A stretch of 64,000 nt of DNA, taken from contig JAGFNK010000033.1 in the NCBI GenBank assembly GCA_025769875.1, positions 62,001 through 126,000 on the forward strand, written 5' to 3'. This document shows positions 42,289 through 52,844 of this stretch, in pieces. The translations under genes were made by a program, and so were the position numbers. Origin of the DNA: Russula earlei (Eukaryota > Basidiomycota > Agaricomycetes > Russulales > Russulaceae). The first letter of the stretch is position 1. Each line of letters opens with the position of its first letter. Below the pieces are notes generated by a model. It made no database searches, was not told the DNA's origin, and worked only from the letters and a program-made list of their open reading frames with translations.

Positions 42289-45267
42289 ATGAGCGCCCCC
42301 ACAGCAACCGCAAACGTCGCGCCCTCGAGAGGCAGCCACGCTCCCACCGTAGGAGCCGCGGGAAAAACTTACATGGGCGGCCAACACGTTTTCGACGGAC
42401 CACTCTTCGAAGGTGGCACAGTCGCATACATGCAATGGAAAGCTAATATAGAGGCACTGTTCAAAACAAATGGCCTGATGGAAATCATAAGAGGGACATA
42501 CTCAAAACCGGACCCCAGCAATGACCCGAGCGGCTTCGCCGACTGGGAGCAGAAAGATCGCGAAGCACACGCCCACATTTTACTGACGTTAAACGGGCAC
42601 GCTCTCGACACTGCCCTAGGCACTGCTGGAGCCAAACATACTTGGGACACACTCGAAAAACATTTTGCAGGGAAGGGCGAGCAACGCGTCGCACATTTAC
42701 TTATGGACCTATACCGGGTCACGTTCTCCGAAACTGAACCCATGGCTCCTCAAATAATCCGACAGTTGCACGCCGCCCGAGCCCTCGAAAAATTCGGATA
42801 CCCCATCGACGAGAAAACCCTCATATGGATGCTAATTCTCGCGCTACCGGAAAACATGGCCAAACTCAAGGCCACTCTTCACTCGACGCCGCCCAGCCTG
42901 CTTACAGCCGAGCACGTCACAGACCGCATCCTCCATGAGGAGCGTCGGATCCGACCGACCGGTGACGCGGCTACGACTCACATTGCAAAGGCGACCCAAA
43001 TGAGAAAGAGCCGGGAAACGCAAAGCGAGAAAGGCACAACATCACAGTGCACTCACTGCAGACGCAGGGGGCACAATACACACAAATGCTGGAAAGTTCA
43101 CGGAAAACTGGAGGACAAAGCAGCAGCAGCTAGGACTGGCACGGGTGCGCACAACGCAGCGACGCCCACGACCACTGGGACCGGCACAAGCGCGCACATC
43201 GTAGCGACGCCCGCAGCTCAGCTACCAGCCAGCGCTGCCATCGCATACGTCCCCACATCCGATAACAGCATTTCATTACATCTGGCAGTCGAAGATGAGC
43301 CAATCCGTGCGTCCACAACCCGAGAGCAACTCCGAGCCGCCAATCTCAGAAACGGCTGGCTCCTCGACTCCGGAGCCTCAAGAATCATGACTCCCCACTC
43401 AAATTGGTTCACACATCTCACCCCGCTCGCATCGCCCATTCAAGTCGCCTTAGGCGACGATAGCGCAATAACCGCCACCGGAACCGGACAAGTGCTAGTC
43501 CGGATGTGCGCACGCGGCGTGTGGAGTACTGCGATACTCCGCGACGTCCTGCACGTACCGGACCTCAATGGAAACCTCTTATCGGTCTCCCACCTCGCTC
43601 AACGCGGGGCGGAAGTGCGCTTCCAGGGGCAGACTTGCGGGATATACAATAAAGCAAACAAATTGACTTGTGAGGGAACATTACATGACAACTTATACAT
43701 TATGGCCATCGAAATGCCAACATTCGAGTCGGCGCGCACAGCAACGCCAGACCCGCCCCTTGTGGAACGCGGCCACAAAACCGAAGCCGCGCTTACCGCG
43801 TGCACGACGATCTCCTGGGCCTCCTCGGACACATGCTCTGAACAGGTTGCGACCCGGACAAACGATAAGCCGCGGAGGACACACACCGGCGGGCTGAAGC
43901 GCGAGTCGAAAGCGCCCCAGCACGTCAAGCCGCACACCGCGTGCATTGAGCCCAAGACCGGCCAACGCTTGAAGAGCCTCCGATTAGATGGAGGGGGCGA
44001 TCACACCGGGCGAGAAGCACAAACATCCCTAGCTGAAAGGGGATGCATGCATCAAATTAACACCCCGGGTATGCCACAACACATCAAAGTCACAAAACGC
44101 GCGACCCGGACACCTCTTAATAGGGTCCGGGCGACGCGTACAGACACAAAACCGTCCACGCGTGCCTTGGACGACTTGACGCTCGAAGAGGCACGGAGCG
44201 GGGACAACCCCGACCCCTCTCGGCCGCACGTCCTCGGAACGTGCGCGTCTGCACACGCCCCGGAGAAGAGACCCACCACGCTGACCCGAAGGTCGCTGGT
44301 GCACACGTTCCCGGGCCACGCATATCACCAGCAGGCATACAAGCCTGCACATCTCCCCACCCCCCGCACCCTTCAACCCCGCGCTGTCATATCCGACGAA
44401 GGGGGCCCCACATCACGCATCAAGCGCGTGATCCTCGAATTCGACGACGCAGTCGAAAGAGTCGAAAAAGGGGAAATGAGAGCGAAGTTGAGGGGGCGGC
44501 GAAAGCGGAACCAGCAGACAACGCGGAACAGCCGCCGCACACAAAGCCGCAAGGCGTCAGAGCAGAGGAGCCCCTGCCCGCTCAGCCTGAAACAGGCAGA
44601 CAACGCGGAGCAGGCGCCACGTGCCGAACCACAGGGCGTCATAGTGGATGCGATTCCACCTGCTCAGCCTGAAACACCACAAAGTCAGCTCACAATTCAC
44701 AAGGCAGAAGACTCACCTGCGCAATCTGCCACGGGACCACCAAAGCGCATCACACGCGCGCTCACACCCGACCAAGGCGATGAAGCGGAGGAGCCGAATG
44801 AAGGAGAAGCGGAAAAGGCATCACATGCCAAACCGCAAGACACACAGCTGCAACGCGATAACAACGCACCTGAGGACCAAGCTCCCTCACAACCTGAAAT
44901 GTGCCCAAAACGCGCCACTCGCACACCCGTCCATGACAAGGACGCTCGCCATTGCCCCATCCCGCATGAGCACCGAATGAAACATACCGAGCAGGGAAAC
45001 GCGGCACACAAAAATGTAGCCATTAACCCCAAGTCCTATGCTGAGGCGACAACCCATGCAGATTCTACCGAACGGGCAAAGGCATGCAACAAAGAGAAAC
45101 GCGTGTCCGAAAACACGGGCATTCTCAAAAGTGTGCCACGCCCGCAGAACGGAGACGCAGCAGGGAAGCAAAGAGACCTTCCTAATAAAGAGGGGGTCAA
45201 ACCACAAAAACCAAAAATGCAAGGCCCGCGTCATCACGCAGGGACTCACCTAAGTCGAGGACAATGA
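42289..45267 (+). CDS. Copia-3 long ORF: Gag and protease fused to degenerate integrase and linker
   Basis: 992 residues without a stop. The Gag part (residues about 1-230; QHVFDGPLFEGGTVAYMQWK, ETEPMAPQIIRQLHAARALE) is followed by the CCHC knuckle CTHCRRRGHNTHKC, protease WLLDSGASRIMTPH and the pre-integrase block DVLHVPDLNGNLLSVSHLAQ. After about residue 480 it departs from copia-2. The HHCC motif and first catalytic Asp are gone, RSDGGGKYTG reads RLDGGGDHTG, and the Glu of HNGVAERMNRT is replaced (HIKVTKRATRT). The last 250 residues are charged, low-complexity repeats, ending in traces of the RT start (NPKSYAEATTHAD). Gag could be functional; integrase and RT cannot. Confidence 0.85.
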   Translation: MSAPTATANVAPSRGSHAPTVGAAGKTYMGGQHVFDGPLFEGGTVAYMQWKANIEALFKTNGLMEIIRGTYSKPDPSNDPSGFADWEQKDREAHAHILLTLNGHALDTALGTAGAKHTWDTLEKHFAGKGEQRVAHLLMDLYRVTFSETEPMAPQIIRQLHAARALEKFGYPIDEKTLIWMLILALPENMAKLKATLHSTPPSLLTAEHVTDRILHEERRIRPTGDAATTHIAKATQMRKSRETQSEKGTTSQCTHCRRRGHNTHKCWKVHGKLEDKAAAARTGTGAHNAATPTTTGTGTSAHIVATPAAQLPASAAIAYVPTSDNSISLHLAVEDEPIRASTTREQLRAANLRNGWLLDSGASRIMTPHSNWFTHLTPLASPIQVALGDDSAITATGTGQVLVRMCARGVWSTAILRDVLHVPDLNGNLLSVSHLAQRGAEVRFQGQTCGIYNKANKLTCEGTLHDNLYIMAIEMPTFESARTATPDPPLVERGHKTEAALTACTTISWASSDTCSEQVATRTNDKPRRTHTGGLKRESKAPQHVKPHTACIEPKTGQRLKSLRLDGGGDHTGREAQTSLAERGCMHQINTPGMPQHIKVTKRATRTPLNRVRATRTDTKPSTRALDDLTLEEARSGDNPDPSRPHVLGTCASAHAPEKRPTTLTRRSLVHTFPGHAYHQQAYKPAHLPTPRTLQPRAVISDEGGPTSRIKRVILEFDDAVERVEKGEMRAKLRGRRKRNQQTTRNSRRTQSRKASEQRSPCPLSLKQADNAEQAPRAEPQGVIVDAIPPAQPETPQSQLTIHKAEDSPAQSATGPPKRITRALTPDQGDEAEEPNEGEAEKASHAKPQDTQLQRDNNAPEDQAPSQPEMCPKRATRTPVHDKDARHCPIPHEHRMKHTEQGNAAHKNVAINPKSYAEATTHADSTERAKACNKEKRVSENTGILKSVPRPQNGDAAGKQRDLPNKEGVKPQKPKMQGPRHHAGTHLSRGQ

Positions 45268-46000
45268 CCCCGACGACATCGTGCCGCCAGAGAACTGGCA
45301 CTCCCTTGCAACACCCTGGGCCTCGCCGCAGAACGAAGTCGAGAAGTCCATCAGACGGACATCAAGTCCACCTACCTAGACGGAGAGCAGATGGACAAGA
45401 TCTTCATGGAAATGTGCCCAGGGAATAACCACCAATACATGCGCAACCGCGCGACCCAGTACGCCCGAGGTACGAGCGACCACCGCCCGACCTTCCAGCG
45501 CGACTCCGGCATCCAGCCGATCTTGGTCAGACATGTCGACCCCGATTGGACCAGCAAAGCCCATTCTGGACTTCATCTTCATGTTGACAGGCAGAGCCAT
45601 AAACTGGAGCCAAAAGAAGCAAGCCCTGGTTGCACCCTTGAGCACCGAGGCAGAGCACACTGCGGGCGCACGCGCCGCCGAAGAAGCCGCCAGGCTGAGG
45701 CAACCACTCACTGGATTGGGCCAGAAGACCCATCTCCTCACAATCCCTCATGTTCATGTCGACAACCAGCCGACCATCGCCAGTACCAGGAACCCCGAGT
45801 TCCACAACTGCACCAGAACACACCGAGGTGTGACACCATTATCTTGCAGCAGAATGTCGACTTGCAGGGGACCAATCTTGCCTACACTCCATCAGAAGAG
45901 CCAGTAGCCAATGTATTGAAAAAGGGTCCCAGCTGCGAGAAGCACAAAGGTCTCGTGATGGAAATGGGAGAGAACGCGCGCCACTTGGGCTGAGGGGGCA
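45268..46000 (+). pseudogene. Copia-3 RNase H remnant
   Basis: Broken frames show RNase H traces in copia-2 order: FIFMLTGRAINWSQKKQALV, STEAEHTAGARAAEEAARL, HVDNQPTIASTRNPEFHNC, then LAYTPSEEPVANVLKKG and the purine tract. The whole RT palm domain is missing between this and the preceding ORF. Confidence 0.8.
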
Positions 46001-46246
46001 TGTTGGACGTGCAGCCGCTAAGTGCCGCGCGAACGGACAATCCGGACCGTACGTGTAAATAATTCGAATTTAGTTATCGTTCGTTTTCCTCAGTCTTTTA
46101 CACACAAGACTGAGGTCAGTACTACACCTTCCTTTACATTCCTTTATAGCTAATACTGTACATAGCCCTTATTCCATAGGTTAGCATACTAACCTGAATA
46201 CAGTCTTTTACACACAAGACTGAGCCCTTATTCCATAGCTCCAACA
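46001..46246 (+). repeat. Copia-3 3' LTR
   Basis: Matches 41974-42219 except AACGGAC for AACAGAC and ATCGTTC for ATCATTC; both differences are CpG-site transitions. Confidence 0.92.
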
Positions 46247-46445
46247 AGAACAAGCTTAAGGCTTGTTCTCATCAGAGAGATGGTTTATATACATAGAGAC
46301 TGCCTATATCAAATAGGGTCCTTAAGGGAACCACGAGGTGATCAAGAGGGAACATGCTGGAATGTCATGGTAAACATGAGTCTTGTCTGGGTAGGTTAGC
46401 CCAGTTACTGGTCCAGTCTGAAGTACCAGCACTTGTGACAGCTTG

Positions 46446-46879
46446 TCAATGGTGCAGATCTGGCACAGTCTCTGGGCAGAGGAAAGAAACAGGTCACATG
46501 CCCTAGCTAAATAAACAAAAGAAAAGAGAAAAAAAGGAAAAGGAAGCTCACTGGGTGTGGTGCCAAACAAAAACCATTGTCACTGGACAGGACCATGCAA
46601 GGGATTTGGAAGCAGGGAGAATGGCCCTTTGTGGACCTGCAAATGGCCCATACATGTGCACTGCATGACTTAGACTTGGAAGACACAGTTAGTGCTGTGA
46701 AAAGTAAAAGTGAGAAAAGTGAGAAAAGTGAAAAAAAAAAAAAAATTATGACAAGTGCAGAGAGTGCTGTCTTTGTCAACATCAAACACAGTCAACTTGG
46801 ATGTGCAAAATCATACCAAGTTCAACTTAAATTCATGTGACATCACAGTATCAAACTAATTCCACTCAGATGATGTAGG
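46446..46879. other. No gene recognised
   Basis: CpG-poor sequence with an A-rich run (46726-46745) and GTGAGAAAA-like short repeats. Nothing coding is supported. Confidence 0.4.
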
Positions 46880-46882
46880 TAA

Positions 46883-47098
46883 GGCCCATGATACCAACCG
46901 AGAATTCTTGAACTTCGAACTTGAACTTGAATTTCGGGATTTTCCGGGAGTGACTGGTGTGACCAGTGTGATATAAGTGACATCGCATATATGATAAACT
47001 AATAGGTTTTTTTTTAATATGAGTTTTTATTCGCTTGTGATTTGCATATTCGCTTGTGATTTGCATATTTGCGTATTCGCATATTTGTGTGTGATTGC
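46883..47098 (+). repeat. Harbinger left terminal inverted repeat
   Basis: Pairs with 50133-50349. Its inner part holds two copies of TTCGCTTGTGATTTGCATAT; the right end holds three. These subterminal repeats are likely binding sites for the ORF1 or ORF2 proteins. Confidence 0.88.
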
Positions 47099-47189
47099 AC
47101 ATGTGTAAGCCCTTTGTCAGTACCTTCTTTTCACCTTCACTTCGGCGTCACCCCACACTTTATTTTCCTGATCCTGATCATCACCTCCC

Positions 47190-48486
47190 ATGCAGACCCG
47201 CTCGTCAAGAAGCTCTGATTCCTCTGCAGAAGAAACCCGAGCAGATATCAAGGCAAGATGGACGACTGAGGAGGAAGCCGAGTTCTTAAACTTCCTCTTG
47301 GAGCACAAGGACCAAATGACGTCCAACGCTATGTTCAAGGATCAAGTCTTCAATGAGGCGGCCAGTCAAATTAGGTCCCTTTGTAAGAAGGGTGGCTTCA
47401 AAACTCTGAGCTCGTGCAAGACGAAGTGGCAAAGGGTACGTGTTTCCTCTTTTGACTACACCTCAACACTGACACCGTTCAACTAGATGAAGACCGACTG
47501 GGACACCATTTCAGCGATCAAAAATAAGTCTGGCATGGCTTGGGATGATGTGACAGGAATGGACATATCAGCAGAAAATCAAAATCAGGCAGTGTATGAT
47601 GAGCTGGTTGCAGTGCGTCTGTAACTCCTGATTTGTCGACAATATCTTACTTTAGTAGGACAAACCAGCGGTCAAGAAGTTCCACCACAAGGGCTGGCCA
47701 CATTGCGAGGCCATGGAATCTCTTGTAGGAACAAAAACCAAAGGCAAACACGCATACCGGGCTTCGCAGCCAACGCCTCGTGCTGAGCATGCTCCATCCC
47801 AGCCAACACCTCGTGCTGAGCATGCTCCATCCCAGCCAACACCTCGTGCTGAGCATGCTCCATCCCAGCCACCTACTCCTGCTCACCTGACCCCCGATTT
47901 GTCTCAAGTCGGCGGCAGCAGGAGGGCATCGACTTCACCATCAAATACCTCATTCGACTTCGTAACCAACAAGCGTAAATCACCTCGCATTGACGATATC
48001 CTGATGACCGAAACATCTTCAGCTAAAAAACAGAGGGGTGACACCGTGGCGTCTGCTGTCATGGGTGTTACAGCGGTCATGAACAGAGTTGTTGATGTCT
48101 TCGACTCAACTGTCCATTCTCTTGGTTTCTCCCCGCCCATGCCTGAATTCGCACCCGCACCCGCACTCGCACCCGCACCCGCACTCGCACTCGCACCCGC
48201 ACCTGCACCTGCACCCGCACTCGCAGGTGATACTGTACCTGGATTTTTGGCACTTCCCGAGTATGCACGCCGGACACTGGCAGTCCAACACCTTGCCAGT
48301 GATATCAAGGATATCACAAATGGTTGTTGGTTGCCAACTGATGATATTGTCCCAGCATTATCCCTGTTTGCCAATTGCGGCATCGGAGAGGTGGATGGCT
48401 ACCTCGCGCTCATATCCGTGGAGTCATCACGTGAGTTTGCACGTGGATACATATGTAATCTGGTGGAGAAAGTGAAGCGAGCATAA
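47190..48486 (+). CDS. Harbinger ORF1, Myb/SANT-like DNA-binding protein
   Basis: Three exons, 47190-47435, 47487-47612 and 47659-48486, give 399 residues. The N-terminus has a trihelix/SANT-like domain (RWTTEEEAEFLNFLLEHKDQ, WQRMKTDWDTISAIKNKSGM), typical of the Harbinger helper protein that binds transposon ends and carries the transposase into the nucleus. The middle has three identical 11-residue repeats (QPTPRAEHAPS, 33 bp each, about 47770-47868) and a K/R-rich segment (NKRKSPRIDD). A Pro-Ala repeat (about 48150-48225) follows. The C-terminal domain (YARRTLAVQHLASDIKDITN) resembles the end of similar proteins. The last intron ends in TTTAGTAG; only the second AG avoids an in-frame stop. 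Confidence 0.85.
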
Positions 48487-48629
48487 GCGATGATTTGTGT
48501 TGTTGTGTCATGTATGTGTATCCAAATAAATATTTCACACATTGTGAAATTACATGTGATGTGCCAAAAAAAATTTTCTGTCAAAAGTTGCACGCTTTGT
48601 CCCCGTTGTTGTCCCCTCCCTCGCTCAAG

Positions 48630-49991
48630 ATGCCTGATAACCCTCATCAGCAATGGGTACAATGGCGACGCCAACGGCACCAACGGCTCTATGTCATGTT
48701 AAATATGTCAACTGTTCTCCTACTTTGCTGCCAAGCATTACTTGAGCTCCTTGAACCCCTCTATCGTCCTCCTATCCCATATCACACATCTTCATACACT
48801 GGGGCTAAGTGGGTTGAGGACCTACTCACTGGCCATCCAGAGCGCATTCGGACTGAGCTTGGGGTGCATAAAAAAGTATTTATCATCCTCCAGCGGATCC
48901 TCCAACGACTTGGTATCTCATCATCACGACACGTCCAAGTCGAAGAACAAATTGCTATCTTCCTTTATACAGCTGTCACAGGGCTGCCATCGACACATGT
49001 CGGAGAGCGTTTTCAGCGGTCACCCCGCACCATTTCAAAGTAAGTATCTCTCAGGTTTCTTTCAGATGTCGTCTGATGGATAGCTAGGTATTTTAAAAAA
49101 ATTCTAGGCGTTCTCTCGAGCCCTCCCTTCTACACCACATTTGTGCGCCTTCCCGATGCCGATTCACCCCCTCACCCCTTCATCCAAAGCAACCCCAAAT
49201 TCTTTCCATTTCTTAAGGACGCGCTGGGTGCTATCGATGGTACACATATCGACTGTTTTGCCACTGCTGCAGAGCGTGATGCGGCAAGGAACCGCAAAGG
49301 AGGTCTCACGCAGAACTGCCTCGTGGGATGCTCATTCGACCTCCGCTTCACCTACCTGCTGACTGGTTGGGAGGGTTCCACTGCTGACGCGACACTTTTT
49401 CACGCAGCACATCATTCTGATCTTCGTGTCCCAAGGGGGAAGTATTATCTTGGTGATGCGGGTTTTGCCTCGTCAGATGTACTTCTCACCCCTTATCGAG
49501 GCGTGCGGTACCATCTAGCTGAATGGGGCCGTGCTCGCACAAGGTGAGTCTTTGTTGTCTTACTTTCAAGTTGTCTTACTGATGTTTGTCCTAGGCCACG
49601 CACACCCAAGGAGCTGTTCAATTTGCGTCATGCCCAAGCTCGCAATGTCATTGAACGCATTTTTGGAATTCTCAAGCGGCGTTTCAAGATTCTCTCACAA
49701 CCCCGCGAGTATGACATGGGAGTTCAAGCACGCATCCCATGTGCGCTCGCAGCACTTCACAATCTTATTCGCGCATATGACTCTAGGGAGATTGGCACCT
49801 TTGACGACCAAGTGGCTGACCTCCAGATGGACGCACAAGAAGAGGAAGCGCTGGCTGGTGAACTTGGAACAGGCCCTGTGACGCAGCGTGAGAGGGAGCG
49901 AGCAAATATCAGGCGAGATAAAATTGCTGATGACATGTGGGAGCAGTATCAGAGAATTCAGAGGGACCGCGCAGAACGTGTTATTGAATAG
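48630..49991 (+). CDS. Harbinger DDE transposase (HARBI1-like)
   Basis: Exons 48630-49039, 49088-49543 and 49595-49991 join to 420 residues. The helix-turn-helix-like N-terminal half (QVEEQIAIFLYTAVTGLPST) precedes the DDE_Tnp_4 domain: Asp187 in AIDGTH, Asp237 in WEGSTADATLF, the conserved LGDAGF at 258-263, and Glu309 in RNVIERIFGILKRRF. The order and spacing fit nucleases that cut PIF/Harbinger ends and insert at TWA sites. The C-terminus is charged (REREREANIRRDK-like). The start at 48630 is the first ATG after an in-frame upstream stretch that lies in the ORF1-ORF2 gap; introns have good GT-AG ends. All catalytic residues are present, so the enzyme may be active. Confidence 0.9.
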
Positions 49992-50132
49992 TATTTTTTT
50001 CAAAAAAAGATTTTCCATTTCCTCTTCAAAAATCTCTCGCTCCGCGTGCATGGATCCTGGGCCCTACAGTATGCCTCGGCAACATTCAGCGGACACAAGC
50101 GGACTGAGTCAGTTCCCAGTCACGGCTGCAAT

Positions 50133-50349
50133 CACAATACGCGAATATGCAAATCACAAGCGAATATGCAAATCACAAGCGAATATGCAAATCACAAGCG
50201 AATAAAAACTCATATTAAAAAAAAACCTATTAGTTTATCATATATGCGATGTCACTTATATCACACTGGTCACACCAGTCACTCCCGGAAAATCCCGAAA
50301 TTCAAGTTCAAGTTCGAAGTTCAAGAATTCTCGGTTGGTATCATGGGCC
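50133..50349 (-). repeat. Harbinger right terminal inverted repeat
   Basis: Complement of 46883-47098 with an extra copy of the 20-bp subterminal unit. Confidence 0.88.
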
Positions 50350-50534
50350 TAAGTTATTGAAGTAGGTACTGAGCTGTTGATCAACAGATGCCTTGGAGAG
50401 CCAGTTTTTCACCATTCTGTCAGTCCATGTTGGATTGGGTCACCTGATGTCAACACATTCCTTATTGGGACTGAACTTTCAGTCAAGATTAAACTGGTTT
50501 GTAGAATTTCCAGCCACAGTCACATCAACTTTCA

Positions 50535-50612
50535 AGTAAGATAAAAACTGGTTATGACTGGTTATGACTGGTTATGACTGGTTATGACTGGTTATGACTG
50601 GTCATGACTGGT
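50535..50612. repeat. 10-bp minisatellite
   Basis: ACTGGTTATG is repeated about six times, the last unit with GGTCATG. Confidence 0.9.
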
Positions 50613-50801
50613 GTGCCTGGGATTTCTGTCAAGATTTCATGGGTTTGAAAATTATGGTCACAGCTTTAGGCAAGCTCTAAACCACCAGTGTGGTGTATCT
50701 GAGGATGCACAAGTGTGAAAGAGCAGGGCTGTTAGACCATTAAGTGGACATCAACTGAGGAACCAGAGGTGGGAGCAAGAAGGGGAGAGAGGAGCTGGTA
50801 C

Positions 50802-51084
50802 TGTATATGGGACTAGGGTTATGCAAGCTATGCTATCTATCACAAGATGCAGCCTTATCCAGCATCTGGAATGTTTCTATATCACACAACACTGGATGTG
50901 CAATATGGTGAACACCTGTACTCACCCATAATGGTCACAGGAACTGCCCTTGACTATGGGTGTATAAATACCAACATGTAGACAAGACCACACATTGTTC
51001 TACACCCCAGTATCACTTGAGCACTTAGCACAACCTCTATGGTGGATTGCTCTACCTGTTAGCTGCAATCTATGCTGCACAACA
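50802..51084 (+). repeat. Solo LTR of the copia-1 family
   Basis: TGTATATGGGACTAGGGTT to CTGCACAACA aligns with the 3' three quarters of the copia-1 LTR, including the TATA region (GTATAAATACC, about 50961). CpG sites are mostly lost. No target duplication is visible, so the 5' end may be truncated. Confidence 0.75.
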
Positions 51085-51174
51085 ATGTCAACCTTAGCTT
51101 AGAGGTATAAATACCAACAATGAGGATTGATGCATTGCTCCATGCCCACATATCACTTGTGGTGGGTTGCTCAC

Positions 51175-52555
51175 CTATAGCCAGTTCTCTGCCGTGCACA
51201 GGGAAGACTCGTCAAGTTGCTCTGTTTGGATGGGAAAAGGAGTGATATGTCCATCAGCAATAGTGATTCTAATGAAATTTAAGGATGTGTAACAAGAACA
51301 AATGAAACGCAGAATCATTGGTAGTGAAAATGATAGACAAACGGACAACATCCAATGATTAAAGGCTCGCAAGACTGACTCCGATGCAGCGGGGCTCACA
51401 GGCGTTCGCCTGGCCATGAGATCCTTTTCGGGACGTACTGGAGGCAAGTGTGATGTTGAAATATCGGCACTCGAAACAAGTTTACGATCCCGCTTTGCGA
51501 CTCGTGAATAATCGTCTATCCATGGCGACATGGGGGTGGGGAAGAAGTAGGGAGCACGATACGGGTTAGTGCGCCCGCGACCCAGACGTAAAGCTGAATT
51601 GTGGGGCCGATCCTTCTCGCTCTTACGTTCGTCGCCTTTGTCCCTGGACAGTGGTGTCATGGCTACGATCTTCCGCACTCTAATGGGGAGCATGGAGGAT
51701 TGTCACATCAGATGACATTTAATTTGCGGTGCGAAATTGAAGACGTACCATGTTCCGAAACGAAGGTGTGACAGCGATTGTAATCGCCCCTTGAGGATAT
51801 TTTCCGTGAATGACTTGCCGTCTCTCGGAGATGAGGCGACAATGAAAATTTGCGTCACAAAAGGCTATGAAGCATGTAAAAATGAGGGTGACAGGCTCTG
51901 TGATGAAAGGGGTAGGAATGACTTGAATGAGCGCGGTTTAATCCAGGGCTTGATACTTCAGACAACTCCTCTTCCTGTGGAGACATTGAACATCGAGATG
52001 AGGTGACAGATGGGCTGTCGCAGAATACATCGGGCAGGACGTCAGATAAAGCAGTGCCACCATATTCTTCGTGAGGCTGCGATAAATTTAGAGATGGGTG
52101 CTCCATAATGATGCAGAGGGTGAACAGAGAGTGCAAGGGCCTATGAGGCCAGCAGTAAGGCGATGTGGTCATCGCTTGTGCCTTGCTGCATGGAATAGCC
52201 GCCATCACTATCTCTGTGGGGCGGAGAGTCTTGGTGTACATGGTCGGAATTGTGATCGAAGCTTGGAGGAAGTTGCTGGAGTGCAGGTAAGAGATGTTGA
52301 AAGCCAAGAGCGAGAATACTCTGACGAAAAGGATAATATCATCGTTGACACCATGATAATGATATGGGAGGCAGAAGGTAGATTGGGCTCTCCAGAAAGA
52401 TGCCACTTATGCAGTGTGGTAGTAATTGCCACGGTAATATGCCTTATGCTACGATCCGTGCTCCCAGGCAAACACGTTGGAAAGCTCTGTGAATGACGGC
52501 CAGGATTGTAGAGAAATGCAAGGAACTCGAGGGCGGGAGCGAGCGAACGGAACAT
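51175..52555 (-). CDS. Possible host gene of unknown function, exon structure unresolved
   Basis: Minus-strand frames with coding-like composition follow each other and are joined by plausible introns. They are 52555-52208; a second frame down to about 51855; then a frame from about 51945 to 51747 (with PFITEPVTLIFTCFIAFCDA, possibly membrane-spanning) that ends at GTACGT; and an acceptor at CCATTAG followed by 51693-51175 (TNPYRAPYFFPTPMSPWIDD, then a Lys/Arg-rich region). I cannot settle the exons, and no family is recognised. The block marks the start of host DNA right of the transposon island. Confidence 0.3.
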
Positions 52556-52669
52556 GCAACATCTTGCCTGCGAATTAAGAGTGGGTGACCACGAAGGCCG
52601 ACACGAGTATCGAGAGAGCCGGAAGGGGCAGTTCGGGCATGGGAGGCTGATGAAGGAAGAGAGTACTAG

Positions 52670-52800
52670 CCTGAGGCGGTGGCACCAACAAAGCGACCCA
52701 TAATCGGACCGTTCCTGCCGCGGAGGGCGTTGTATTTGCGTTGGGCGTCGTTGCCAGACCGCGACTTAACCTGACCCCATTCCTCTTCTTTCTGCGCGCT
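52670..52800 (-). other. Short coding-like segment upstream of SHO1
   Basis: One minus-strand frame reads GQVKSRSGNDAQRKYNALRG RNGPIMGRFVGATASG followed by TAG (about 52669). It has a good composition but no usable ATG of its own and a TAG in front, so it might be the last exon of a small gene. Not recognised. Confidence 0.25.
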
Positions 52801-52844
52801 CTATCTTCAGTCACACAAATTCATCTTTTCCCTATCCTATAACC

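Larger units (their letters stand above)
41974..46246 (+). mobile_element. Copia-3, non-autonomous Ty1/copia derivative
   Basis: Two 246-bp LTRs (41974-42219 and 46001-46246) differ at two visible positions. The target duplication is AGAAC (41969-41973 and 46247-46251). LTR sequence, primer-binding site (GATTATGAGACCTGGTC) and purine tract (CTGAGGGGGCA) belong to the copia-2 family. The interior keeps Gag and protease, but the integrase core and most of the RT are deleted and the remainder is heavily altered. Young insertion. Confidence 0.93.
41705..46440. repeat. Solo LTR X, split by copia-3
   Basis: Ends TGTCACCGACTGG and ACTTGTGACA match LTR X at 23732-24148. The 5-bp duplication GCTTG flanks it (41700-41704 and 46441-46445), so it is a solo LTR. 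Copia-3 inserted into it later. Confidence 0.88.
46883..50349 (+). mobile_element. PIF/Harbinger DNA transposon, apparently intact
   Basis: Terminal inverted repeats of about 215 bp, nearly perfect, begin GGCCCATGATACCAACCGAG at both ends. The 3-bp duplication TAA flanks it (46880-46882 and 50350-50352), as expected for PIF/Harbinger. Both canonical genes, a Myb/SANT-like ORF1 and a DDE transposase ORF2, lie on the plus strand with open frames after splicing. No disabling mutation was seen. Confidence 0.94.
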
